A DNA stretch of 64,000 nt from Nitricoxidireducens sp046726235 (GTDB lineage Bacteria > Pseudomonadota > Gammaproteobacteria > Burkholderiales > Rhodocyclaceae), in contig JBKPAD010000010.1 in NCBI GenBank assembly GCA_046726235.1, positions 124,001 to 188,000 of the forward strand. The letters are read 5' to 3'. Below, in pieces: positions 1 to 6,984 of the stretch. The translations under genes and the position numbers were made by a program. How positions within the stretch are numbered: position 1 is the first letter of the stretch; each line of letters begins with the position of its first letter. The notes beneath the pieces were generated by a model that worked only from the letters and a program-made list of their open reading frames with translations, did not search any database and was not told where the DNA came from.

Positions 1-489
1 AACGTCTACGGCCCGCGCGAGCAGCACAAGGGCCGCATGGCCTCGGTGGCCTTCCACCACTTCAACCAGTACCGTGCCGAAGGCAAGGTGAAGCTGTTCG
101 AGGGCTGCGACGGCTACGCCAACGGCGCCCAGAGCCGCGACTTCGTTTTCATCGACGACGTCGTCAAGGTCAACCTGCACTTCCTCGACAACCCGGACAG
201 CTCAGGCATCTTCAACCTCGGCACCGGCCGCGCCCAGCCCTTCAACGATATCGCCACCTCGACCGTCAACGCCTGCCGCGCCCTCGAAGGCAAGCCGGCG
301 CTGTCGCTCAACGAGATGGTCGAGCAGGGCCTGCTCGAATACGTCGCTTTCCCCGAAGCGCTCAAGGGCAAGTACCAGAGCTTCACCCAGGCCGATATCT
401 CGTCCCTGCGCCGCGCCGGCTACAAGGACGAGTTCAACACCGTCGAGCAGGGCGTCACCAAGTACGTCCGGCATCTCGCCGCGAGGTAG
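1..489 (+). CDS. hldD: ADP-L-glycero-D-manno-heptose 6-epimerase, 3' part
   Basis: This is the C-terminal part of the NADP-dependent epimerase that converts ADP-D,D-heptose to ADP-L,D-heptose, the donor for the lipopolysaccharide inner core. The window opens inside the frame and 162 codons remain before the stop. The opening residues NVYGPREQHKGRMASVAFH match the segment just after the YxxxK active site of the family, and QSRDFVFIDDVV and FNLGTGRAQPFNDIA are the usual conserved blocks. The ATG at 37 is internal and is not the start. In related bacteria this gene is often followed directly by cysM; here about 2.5 kb of other genes lie between them. Confidence 0.95.
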   Translation, partial: NVYGPREQHKGRMASVAFHHFNQYRAEGKVKLFEGCDGYANGAQSRDFVFIDDVVKVNLHFLDNPDSSGIFNLGTGRAQPFNDIATSTVNACRALEGKPALSLNEMVEQGLLEYVAFPEALKGKYQSFTQADISSLRRAGYKDEFNTVEQGVTKYVRHLAAR

Positions 490-492
490 ACG

Positions 493-819
493 GTGAAGTT
501 GCCGTCGTCCCTCTCATTGCGGGTCGACGAGGCCAAGGTCGCGGGCTACCTGTTGAGTCATGCCAACAGCCAGGGTAAGGCCGCCTTCTTCCTGGGCTTC
601 GGATTCCGGCCCGAGGCATGGCAAACGATGGTGGATGCGCTCAGGGAACAGGCAAGAAATAACGATGTGGCTTCGGCGATTGATTCGCCGCACGGCACCC
701 GCTACAGTGTCGACGGCGAGTTGCAGACTCCGAGCGGCCGGCGACCGAACGTCAGGACGGTCTGGATTGTCGAATCGGGATCGAACGAATTGCGACTGAT
801 CACTGCCCACCCGGTATAG
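493..819 (+). CDS. DUF6883-like protein
   Basis: A 108-residue protein starting at a GTG three bases after the hldD stop, with a GAGG Shine-Dalgarno match inside the end of hldD. The C-terminal half (SGRRPNVRTVWIVESG, LRLITAHPV) resembles the DUF6883 family, small proteins of unknown function. The next gene, eight bases downstream, looks like a DUF4926 protein; from memory these two families are often neighbours, which suggests they act together, perhaps as a toxin-antitoxin-like unit. That role is inference. Base composition is lower in GC than the housekeeping genes around it, consistent with an acquired pair. Confidence 0.6.
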   Translation: MKLPSSLSLRVDEAKVAGYLLSHANSQGKAAFFLGFGFRPEAWQTMVDALREQARNNDVASAIDSPHGTRYSVDGELQTPSGRRPNVRTVWIVESGSNELRLITAHPV

Positions 820-827
820 GAAACGCC

Positions 828-1058
828 ATGATTGCAGAACACGCTTCCGTAGTGTTGACGCAAGACATTCCCTCCGCAGGGCTGGAGGCCGGTGACGTCG
901 GTGTCGTCGTCCACGTCTATCGCGGAGGTGAAGCCTTCGAGGTCGAGTTCATGACGCTCGACGGCGGGACGTTGAGCGTGGAGACCCTATCCGCCGGCCA
1001 AGTCCGCGAGGCGCGGCGGGCCGATGTTCCCCATGTGCGGGAACGAGCGGCGGCGTAG
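828..1058 (+). CDS. DUF4926-like protein
   Basis: A 76-residue protein with an AGGAAA ribosome binding site just before its ATG, directly after the DUF6883-like gene, so the two are probably co-translated. The sequence is a compact beta-rich fold: ASVVLTQDIPSAGLEAGDVG, then GVVVHVYRGGEAFEVEFMT, a pattern typical of DUF4926 proteins (G-D-x-G-x-V-V-x-V-Y followed by F-x-V-E-F). It has no membrane segment or signal peptide. Function is unknown; it is a candidate antidote or regulator for the upstream protein. Assignment is by pattern recognition only. Confidence 0.6.
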   Translation: MIAEHASVVLTQDIPSAGLEAGDVGVVVHVYRGGEAFEVEFMTLDGGTLSVETLSAGQVREARRADVPHVRERAAA

Positions 1059-1419
1059 GGATTGAATACTGTGCGCGACAACGTCGAGTCCGCTCGACTC
1101 CGACAGCGCTTCATAGCGCGTGGCTTGGCATCGGCCGCCAAGGCACGGATGAGCGGCGGCTACGTCAGTCCAGGCCGCGACAGGCCGGGCCGCCGCCTCA
1201 TGCGCTCCCGCCCCTGCGGGGTTCCCGCGCCGTCGACGCGCCGGCCGGCCGGTCGCGCAAACTCGCTTCGCTCGAACAGCGCGACCGGACGTCCCCGTCC
1301 GTCGCGCCGCCGCCGCGGCGGTCGCAAAATCGGCGGCAACCCGGCCTGTCACGGCCGTCATGCTTGCTTGAGTAGCTGCGTTAGCAGCAAGTCAGATGAC
1401 GGCTCGCGACCCTAAGCCG
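1059..1419. other. Intergenic region with no supported gene
   Basis: This 361-base stretch holds no convincing gene. A 117-codon plus-strand frame at 1062-1415 is arginine-rich and low in complexity, so it looks like a product of GC-rich sequence. What can be seen is one arm of a 29-bp inverted repeat (1306-1334) and an imperfect hairpin at about 1354-1402, whose outer arms GCCGTCAT and ATGACGGC pair. The hairpin lies just beyond the end of the minus-strand gene at 1420 and could act as its transcription terminator or be a remnant of a small repeat element. Confidence 0.5.
1306..1334 (+). repeat. Left arm of 29-bp inverted repeat
   Basis: The bases 1306-1334 (GCCGCCGCCGCGGCGG followed by TCGCAAAATCGGC) reappear without mismatch in reverse complement at 2443-2471. 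The GC-rich half is itself palindromic, so part of the match is low in complexity, but the TCGCAAAATCGGC half is not. The two arms bracket the two minus-strand accessory genes. Confidence 0.7.
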
Positions 1420-1695
1420 TCATTGAGCCCCGACAGCTACAGCCAAACCGATCAGGCCGATTCCTACCGCTATTCCAGCGCCCGGCTTTAGGAACGGGAA
1501 ATAGAACACAGCAACTAGCGGCACGAATAGCTTGTGAAGAAGAGCCATCGGACTGGTGCCCTCGGCCGCCTTCAGCATCTTGTGAAATTCATCGTGGTTC
1601 TTGCTATCTAGGGATCCGTCCGGATCCGGTAACAGCAAGCGACCGAGTGCGAAGACTAAGGACAACAGTCCTACGAACGCTGCTCCGAAAGCCAT
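1420..1695 (-). CDS. Small membrane protein of unknown function
   Basis: A 91-residue protein with two likely membrane segments: residues about 3-22 (GAAFVGLLSLVFALGRLLL) and about 57-88 (LFVPLVAVFYFPFLKPGAG then a glycine- and valine-rich stretch). A charged loop with KNHDEFHKMLKAAEG lies between them. An AGGA ribosome binding site sits six bases before the ATG, which supports a real gene. Codon use is visibly more AT-rich than in the housekeeping genes, as expected for an accessory gene. I recognise no family. It lies between the arms of a 29-bp inverted repeat together with the PGDYG-like gene. Confidence 0.6.
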   Translation of the reverse strand: MAFGAAFVGLLSLVFALGRLLLPDPDGSLDSKNHDEFHKMLKAAEGTSPMALLHKLFVPLVAVFYFPFLKPGAGIAVGIGLIGLAVAVGAQ

Positions 1696-1829
1696 TTCGT
1701 ATCCTATTCGAGTGCTTGTTTCTGCCGTCAGCTGCGATCATGAGCCAATCTCGCCAAGATGCAAGCTGAATAGCCGCCATTGCGGCCGCTTCTGGCGGCA
1801 ACCCGCCCGACGACAAGCGCCGAGTGGTG

Positions 1830-2261
1830 TTAGCCCACCCTCGTGTATATCCGCTCGAATCGCGCCTGCTCGGCAATGCCGAAGTCCCCGGGCGCGTATT
1901 GCAGTAGCCAATCTCCCGCGTTGCCGTGCAACACGTCGCCGCCCGCCGAGCGGGCTGCCGTGAATGCCTCGGGGATTTGCTTGGCGAGGACCGGTATCGG
2001 CTTGGCCTGGTAGCGGCCTTCGTCGCCCATGCAGGCGGGCGGCACGGGCGCGTACTTGAGTTCGAAGCGTTGGCGCGACACGCTCCAACGGCTGCCGGTG
2101 GAACCAGTGATCAGGGCGTCGCCGGCTGCATAGCGATTCGGGCCCTCCAGGCTCATTAGTTCGCCGGCCTGACGGGCGAAGGTCACGGCGACGATTTCTG
2201 TCTTGACGTAGCTTGCGGCGGCGGAGTCAGTCGCGAGATCGATGTTCTTGAGTTCGAGCAT
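1830..2261 (-). CDS. PGDYG-domain-like protein
   Basis: A 143-residue protein; the start chosen is the internal methionine of MLELKNIDLATDS, because the upstream extension to 2342 is low-complexity. Two similar blocks are visible: RYAAGDALITGSTGSRWSVS followed by RQRFELKYAPV, and GDWLLQYAPGDFGIAEQARF followed by ERIYTRV. Each has a GD turn, a W or G, then a phenylalanine-anchored helix, the pattern of the PGDYG family, whose biochemical role is not known. No signal peptide or membrane segment. The gene is one of the lower-GC accessory genes between hldD and cysM. Confidence 0.6.
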   Translation of the reverse strand: MLELKNIDLATDSAAASYVKTEIVAVTFARQAGELMSLEGPNRYAAGDALITGSTGSRWSVSRQRFELKYAPVPPACMGDEGRYQAKPIPVLAKQIPEAFTAARSAGGDVLHGNAGDWLLQYAPGDFGIAEQARFERIYTRVG

Positions 2262-2442
2262 GGTGTGTCCGCCTTCAGGAGTCCATAGCCTCGAAGATGA
2301 CGCGCGAGCTGCCGGAAACGTCGGACGACCGGCCGAATTCATGTTTCATTGTTTGCCCCGATGACGCGCTCCGGCGCGAAGAGGCGCTATCGTAGCTGTC
2401 TCGACAGGGAATTGGTGCAAGCAGGCCCAGGGCTCGGTCTCT

Positions 2443-2471
2443 GCCGATTTTGCGACCGCCGCGGCGGCGGC
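2443..2471 (-). repeat. Right arm of 29-bp inverted repeat
   Basis: Exact reverse complement of 1306-1334. It sits in the non-coding stretch between the PGDYG-like gene and the plus-strand membrane protein gene. The 289 bases between 2262 and 2550 show no other feature I can support. Confidence 0.7.
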
Positions 2472-2550
2472 CGTGTCCTGGACCTGCGCGGACGGGCGAT
2501 GACGGCCGCAATGCGCGGGTTTTCAACCGGCCTCCAGTATCATCTCCCCC

Positions 2551-2982
2551 GTGACTACCGCCAAACCTCGCCAGCCCGCCGAGTGGCTGCTCCTGATCGG
2601 CATCCTGCTGTTTCTCTCCGCCATGCCGATGGAGACGTTCTGCATTCCGGGTTCGTGCTCGGAGTGGCGCGGGTACGCCTTGCTGTTGATGGGCTACCTC
2701 GATCTCTATGCGCATCCACGCGCCGGTTACGTGTGGCTGGCGAATCCGGCGCTGCTGATGGCTTGGTGGACCATGAGCAAGGGCAGGAAGAACGTCGCGA
2801 TGGGCCTTGCCTTTGCGGCGCTGGTCTTGAGCGCTTCGTTCCTAGGCGTGCCGGACGTGCTGGTCGACGAGCAGCGGCCGCCGCAGTCGGTGGTCGGCTA
2901 CGGGCTCGGATATTGGCTTTGGCTGGCGAGTTGCGCGGTGACTTTTCTCGGCGCCTTGCTGATGCGGGGGAAGACCTCATGA
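2551..2982 (+). CDS. Four-helix membrane protein of unknown function
   Basis: A 143-residue protein starting at GTG. Four hydrophobic segments can be seen at about residues 10-27, 39-52 (YALLLMGYLDLYAH), 78-100 and 116-138, ending in a short basic tail MRGKTS. The stop overlaps the ATG of cysM (ATGA), so the two are translationally coupled and probably transcribed together. I recognise no family; the segment GSCSEWRGYALLLMGYLDL with the preceding CIPG would face one side of the membrane. It contains paired cysteines (CIPGSC) that could form a disulfide. Confidence 0.7.
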   Translation: MTTAKPRQPAEWLLLIGILLFLSAMPMETFCIPGSCSEWRGYALLLMGYLDLYAHPRAGYVWLANPALLMAWWTMSKGRKNVAMGLAFAALVLSASFLGVPDVLVDEQRPPQSVVGYGLGYWLWLASCAVTFLGALLMRGKTS

Positions 2983-3881
2983 ACTACCGCACACTCGAAG
3001 ACTACGTCGGCAACACGCCGCTGGTGCTGCTCAAGCGCATTCCGGGCGCCGAGGCGGCGCGGCGCGGCAACGTCATTCTCGCCAAGCTGGAGGGCAACAA
3101 CCCGGCGGGGTCGGTCAAGGATCGTCCGGCGCTGTCGATGATCCTGCGCGCCGAAGCGCGCGGCGACATCAAGCCGGGCGACACGCTGATCGAGGCGACG
3201 TCCGGCAACACCGGCATTGCGCTGGCGATGGCGGCGGCCATGCGCGGCTACCGCATGATCCTGATCATGCCGGAGAACCAGAGCGTCGAGCGGCGGCAGA
3301 CGATGCGTGCCTTCGGCGCCGAGCTGATCCTGACGCCGAAGTCTGGCGGCATGGAAGCGGCGCGTGACCTCGCCGAGAGCATGATGCGGGACGGCAAGGG
3401 CATCATGCTCGACCAGTTCGCCAACCCGGACAATCCGCTCGCGCATTACGAAGGCACCGGCCCCGAGATCTGGCGCGAGACCGAAGGGCGCATCACGCAC
3501 TTCGTTTCCAGCATGGGCACGACGGGCACCATCATGGGCTGCTCGCGCTTCCTCAAGGAGCGGAACCCGCGCATCGAGATCGTCGGCTGCCAGCCGCAGG
3601 AGGGCTCGCAGATCCCCGGCATCCGCAAGTGGCCCGAAGCCTACCTGCCGAAGATCTTCGACAAGTCGGCGGTCGATCGCATCGAAAGCGTCGGCCAGGC
3701 CGAGGCCGAAGACATGGCCCGGCGCATGGCGCGCGAGGAGGGCATCTTCGCCGGCATCTCCTCGGGCGGCGCGCTGGCCGTGGCCGTGCGTCTGGCACAG
3801 ACGCTGAACGATGCAGTCATCGTCACCATCGTCTGCGACCGCGGCGACCGCTACCTGACGACCGGTGTTTTCCCGGCATAG
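2979..3881 (+). CDS. cysM: Cysteine synthase B
   Basis: A 300-residue PLP-dependent enzyme that makes L-cysteine from O-acetylserine and sulfide or thiosulfate. The cofactor lysine is K47 in AGSVKDRP, and the TSGNTG phosphate/substrate loop is at residues 74-79. The short C-terminus, ending VCDRGDRYLTTGVFPA, fits CysM rather than the longer CysK. The ATG overlaps the stop of the upstream membrane protein gene. The stop lies immediately before a foldback repeat element, which probably replaces the original intergenic region. Confidence 0.95.
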   Translation: MNYRTLEDYVGNTPLVLLKRIPGAEAARRGNVILAKLEGNNPAGSVKDRPALSMILRAEARGDIKPGDTLIEATSGNTGIALAMAAAMRGYRMILIMPENQSVERRQTMRAFGAELILTPKSGGMEAARDLAESMMRDGKGIMLDQFANPDNPLAHYEGTGPEIWRETEGRITHFVSSMGTTGTIMGCSRFLKERNPRIEIVGCQPQEGSQIPGIRKWPEAYLPKIFDKSAVDRIESVGQAEAEDMARRMAREEGIFAGISSGGALAVAVRLAQTLNDAVIVTIVCDRGDRYLTTGVFPA

Positions 3882-3910
3882 AACCTGTCTCACGAAATCA
3901 CGCGTGCGCG
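3882..3910 (+). repeat. Left terminal inverted repeat of the foldback element
   Basis: Pairs with 4117-4145 with two mismatches. It begins one base after the cysM stop codon, so it could also form the stem of a transcript-ending hairpin for cysM mRNA. Confidence 0.75.
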
Positions 3911-4116
3911 TTGCCGCCAAAATGCGATGGATGCAAGGCGGAGGGCGAAGCCAATGGTCGCTCCATTGGCGAGTCCGACAACGCCGCAGACGCGCATTTT
4001 GGCAGCAACCCGAAGGGACGACGGCTTGGCGGGCGCATCGCTGCGTTGCGGCGACTTGCAAGGCAGCGAGCATTGCTGCGTCGCCGCGCCTTGCGCTGCA
4101 CCCGCCAGGCCGCCGT

Positions 4117-4145
4117 CGCGCGCGTGTGATTTCGTGAGACAGGTT
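4117..4145 (-). repeat. Right terminal inverted repeat of the foldback element
   Basis: Reverse complement of 3882-3910 apart from two positions. The GTG at 4134-4136 within this arm is the best start codon for the downstream YdbH-like gene. Confidence 0.75.
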
Positions 4146-6065
4146 CTTTGGGCCGTCGGCCCGGTCCTGTTCCTGCTGCTCGGGCTGGCCGCTTTTCCCG
4201 GCCACGCGGCGCAGCTCGCGCTCTCGCTGGGTTCGATCCGCCACCCGGCCTTCGAGGCCGACGGCGTCGTCGTCGAGGTCGATACCTGGGCGCGCGACGA
4301 GGCCGACATCCGCATCGGCCGGCTGCGCGTCGGCGCGAGCGAATACCGCGAACTGAAGCTGCACTGCTCGGGCTTCGCCTTCGACGGCGGCAAGCTCGAC
4401 TGCCCGCAAGGCACGCTGCGCCGCGACGATGCGCGCGGCAAGGACCGTCCGGCGCTGCCGTTCTCTTTCCGGTGGGACGCCGCCGAGCGGCGCGTCGAGT
4501 TCGCACTGAAGGAAGCCGACGTCGTCACGCTGTCGCCGCTCGTCAAGCGCCTGCGCGGCTGGCAGCCGCAGGGCACGGTCGATTTCCGCATCGCCGTCGA
4601 TGCCAAGCGGGCGCGGCTGAACCTCGCGCTGAAGGGCGTCGGCTTCGCCGACAAGAGCGGGGAAATCGCGGGCAAGGACATCGACCTCACGCTCGACGTC
4701 GAGGCGACGCGGCGCGCCTCGGGCTGGGCGTGGCACGCGGCGCTCGACTGGCCGCGCGGCGAACTGCGGCGCGCACCGTGGACGCGCGCGGCCGGCGTGC
4801 GGCTGACGGGCGAGGGGACGTTCGACGCCGCCGAATTCGCGGTCGCCAACGCGCGCGTCGAAGTCGATGGCGTCGGCGCGCTCAACGCGGCGCTGCGCTG
4901 GGATCGCGAGCAGGAGCGGACGAGCGCCTGGGGCTTCGTCACCGAGCCGCTCGACCTGGCGACGGCGATGCGCGAATGGGGGCAGCCGTGGCTGGCGCGC
5001 TTCGGCGTCAAGGAAGTGCGCGCCTCGGGACGGGCGCTGTTCTCGGCCGAGTCCAAGCAAGGCCGGCTGCAGCGCTTCTACGCCGGCCTCGAGGACGCGA
5101 CCGTCGAGGATGCGACCGGTGCGCTCGAGCTGCGCGGCGTCGCGGCGCGCATTCCCTGGGAGGCGGACGCGGAAACCGAGGCGGAGGTCGGCGTCGACGG
5201 CGGACGCCTCGGCGACGTGCCGATCGGCGCCTTCAAGCTTCCGCTGCGGCTGGCGGGTGAGGACGTGCGCATCGACGGCCTGCGGGCGCCGATGCTCGAC
5301 GGCCGGCTCGAGATCGAGAACCTGCACCTGCGGCGCGGCACCGATGGCTGGCACGGCGAGTTCTCGGGCGGCGTCGATGGCGTGTCGATGAACAAGCTGT
5401 CGCGCGCGCTCGGCCTGCCGGCGATGGCGGGGACGGTGACGACGAGGATTCCGCGCGTCACCTACGGGGGCGGCACGCTGGCGCTCGACGGCGCGCTCGC
5501 GATCGAAGTCTTCGACGGCGGCATCCTGGTGCACAAGCTGCGCCTCGTGGACGCCTTCGAAGCGAACCGGCGCCTGGTCGCCGACGTCACGGCGCGCAAC
5601 CTCGACCTCGGCCTGCTGACGCGCACCTTCTCCTTCGGCGCCGTCGAAGGACGCTTCGACGCCGACCTGCGCGACCTCGAGATGCAGGGCTGGACGCCGC
5701 TGCGCTTCGACGCGCGCATCGCCAGCAGCCTCGGCGAGTATCCGAAGCGCATGAGCTTCGGCGCCCTCGAGGACATCGCCGCGCTCGGCGAAACCGGCGA
5801 TGCCGGCAAGAAGACCGTTGAGCGGCTGCCGCGGCGCGACGGCAGCACGCTCGGCTACGCGCGCATCGGCGTCTCGGCGTCGCTGCGGCAGGGCGTGGTC
5901 ACGCTCGACGGCATCGCCAGCGACGGTGACGGCTTCGTCATCATGGAGCCCGCCGGCATTCCGGCCGTCAGGATCATCGGCTACAATCGCCGCATCGACT
6001 GGGAAGCACTGGTGGCGCGCGTTCGCGAGGTGATCGCCGGCCGGCCCGGCATGCTGATCGAATGA
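4134..6065 (+). CDS. YdbH/AsmA-like envelope lipid-transport protein
   Basis: A 643-residue protein when started at the GTG at 4134, which puts VRQVLWAVGPVLFLLLGLAA at the N-terminus as a signal anchor. The frame stays open upstream to 3927 but those codons lie within the foldback element. The rest is a long repetitive beta-strand protein; the C-terminal part (ANRRLVADVTARNLDLGLLT, GAVEGRFDADLRDLEM, GIPAVRIIGYNRRIDWEAL) resembles E. coli YdbH, an AsmA-like protein involved in moving phospholipids between the inner and outer membranes. The next gene is a small lipoprotein overlapping by four bases, as ynbE follows ydbH in E. coli. Assignment of function is by family and context. Confidence 0.8.
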   Translation: MRQVLWAVGPVLFLLLGLAAFPGHAAQLALSLGSIRHPAFEADGVVVEVDTWARDEADIRIGRLRVGASEYRELKLHCSGFAFDGGKLDCPQGTLRRDDARGKDRPALPFSFRWDAAERRVEFALKEADVVTLSPLVKRLRGWQPQGTVDFRIAVDAKRARLNLALKGVGFADKSGEIAGKDIDLTLDVEATRRASGWAWHAALDWPRGELRRAPWTRAAGVRLTGEGTFDAAEFAVANARVEVDGVGALNAALRWDREQERTSAWGFVTEPLDLATAMREWGQPWLARFGVKEVRASGRALFSAESKQGRLQRFYAGLEDATVEDATGALELRGVAARIPWEADAETEAEVGVDGGRLGDVPIGAFKLPLRLAGEDVRIDGLRAPMLDGRLEIENLHLRRGTDGWHGEFSGGVDGVSMNKLSRALGLPAMAGTVTTRIPRVTYGGGTLALDGALAIEVFDGGILVHKLRLVDAFEANRRLVADVTARNLDLGLLTRTFSFGAVEGRFDADLRDLEMQGWTPLRFDARIASSLGEYPKRMSFGALEDIAALGETGDAGKKTVERLPRRDGSTLGYARIGVSASLRQGVVTLDGIASDGDGFVIMEPAGIPAVRIIGYNRRIDWEALVARVREVIAGRPGMLIE

Positions 6066-6196
6066 TGAAAATCCTGTCCGTGCTGACCGTACTCGCGCTG
6101 CTCTCCGGCTGCGTAAACGTGCACGTGCATTTCCCGGCGGCGCAGGACGCCCCGTCCTCCAGGCCCGCCGATGCCGGCGGCAACGAAAAGAAATGA
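6062..6196 (+). CDS. Small YnbE-like lipoprotein
   Basis: A 44-residue protein below the usual length cut-off. It starts ATGATG, overlapping the stop of the YdbH-like gene, and its own stop overlaps the ATG of the exonuclease gene. The N-terminus MMKILSVLTVLALLSGC is a clear lipoprotein signal with lipobox LSGC, so the mature chain would be a lipidated peptide of about 28 residues starting CVNVHVHFPAAQD. In E. coli the outer-membrane lipoprotein YnbE is encoded next to YdbH and forms a continuous beta-bridge with it; position, size and the alternating VNVHVHF strand fit that role. Residues 7-43 alone could be used if translation starts at the second ATG. Confidence 0.75.
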   Translation: MMKILSVLTVLALLSGCVNVHVHFPAAQDAPSSRPADAGGNEKK

Positions 6197-6984
6197 CCCC
6201 CGTCCTCGTCTTCGACATCGAAACCATCCCCGACGTCGCCGGGCTGCGCGCGCTGCACGAGCTGCCGGCTGAACTGCCGGACGCCGAGGTCGCCGAGCTC
6301 GCCTTTCAGCGCCAGCGCGCGCGCAACGGTTCCGACTTCCTGCCGCTGCACCTGCAGCGCGTGGCCGTGATCTCCTGCGTCATGCGCAGCGACGACGGCC
6401 TCAAGGTGTGGTCGCTGGCCGAGCCGAAGCTCGCCGAGGGCGAGATCATCCAGCGCTTCTACTCGGGCATCGAGAAGTACACGCCGCAGATCGTGTCGTG
6501 GAACGGCGGCGGCTTCGACCTGCCGGTGCTCCACTACCGCGGCCTGATCCACGGCGCGACCGCGCCACGCTACTGGGACATGGGCGAGGGCGACTACAAC
6601 GACAGCCGCGACTTCAAGTGGAACAACTACATCGGCCGCTACCACACGCGCCATCTCGACCTGATGGACCTGCTGGCGATGTACCAGCCGCGTGCCTGCG
6701 CGCCACTCGACGACCTGGCGAAGCTGATGGGCCTGCCGGGCAAGCTCGGCATGGACGGCAGCGCCGTGTGGGGCGCGTACCTCGCCGGCAAGATCGACGA
6801 CATCCGCGATTACTGCGAGACCGACGTCGTGAACACCTATCTCGTCTACCTGCGCTTCCAGCAGATGCGCGGCCACCTGACGCGCGACGAGCACGCAGCG
6901 GAGGTCGCCTTCGTGCGCGAGCAGATCGCCGCGCTGAAGCAGCCGCATTGGGAAGCCTTCCTCGCCGCCTGGAATCCGGCTTGA
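6193..6984 (+). CDS. PolB-related 3'-5' exonuclease
   Basis: A 263-residue stand-alone exonuclease of the DEDDy type related to the proofreading domain of DNA polymerase B. Motif I is FDIETIPD near the N-terminus, motif II is SWNGGGFDLPVLHYR, and motif III is in DYCETDVVNTYLVYLR, which has the Y-x3-D spacing. It is encoded between the lipoprotein gene and tsaB with overlapping codons on both sides, so all are in one operon. The substrate in the cell is unknown; family members are presumed to act on DNA or RNA ends. Confidence 0.88.
   Translation: MTPVLVFDIETIPDVAGLRALHELPAELPDAEVAELAFQRQRARNGSDFLPLHLQRVAVISCVMRSDDGLKVWSLAEPKLAEGEIIQRFYSGIEKYTPQIVSWNGGGFDLPVLHYRGLIHGATAPRYWDMGEGDYNDSRDFKWNNYIGRYHTRHLDLMDLLAMYQPRACAPLDDLAKLMGLPGKLGMDGSAVWGAYLAGKIDDIRDYCETDVVNTYLVYLRFQQMRGHLTRDEHAAEVAFVREQIAALKQPHWEAFLAAWNPA

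Larger units (their letters stand above)
3882..4145. mobile_element. MITE-like foldback element with 29-bp terminal inverted repeats
   Basis: The segment begins AACCTGTCTCACGAAATCAC and ends with its reverse complement. The arms 3882-3910 and 4117-4145 match at 27 of 29 positions. Inside are further inverted repeats: 3910-3926 with 3993-4009 (one mismatch), and the short palindrome GCCAATGG/CCATTGGC at 3950-3957 and 3963-3970. The right half can also fold on itself. There is no transposase, so movement would need an enzyme supplied elsewhere. It starts directly after the cysM stop, and its right arm contains the GTG used as start by the next gene. I see no clear target-site duplication. Confidence 0.75.

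Noticed and set aside
1354..1402. Hairpin considered as an integron attC site
   Set aside because: The arms do not carry matching RYYYAAC and GTTRRRY core sites, and there is no integrase or cassette array.
1062..1415. 117-codon plus-strand frame after the DUF4926-like gene
   Set aside because: Arginine-rich without fold-like pattern; it runs through the palindromic repeat arm and the hairpin and has no ribosome binding site.
3927..4133. Longer N-terminus for the YdbH-like protein
   Set aside because: The extra 69 codons lie inside the foldback element and would put the signal anchor in the middle of the chain; the GTG at 4134 gives a normal N-terminus.
2898..6227. Open minus-strand frame of about 1100 codons opposite cysM and the YdbH-like gene
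   Set aside because: Low-complexity Arg/Ala/Asp composition, runs through the foldback element, and is antisense to well-supported genes.
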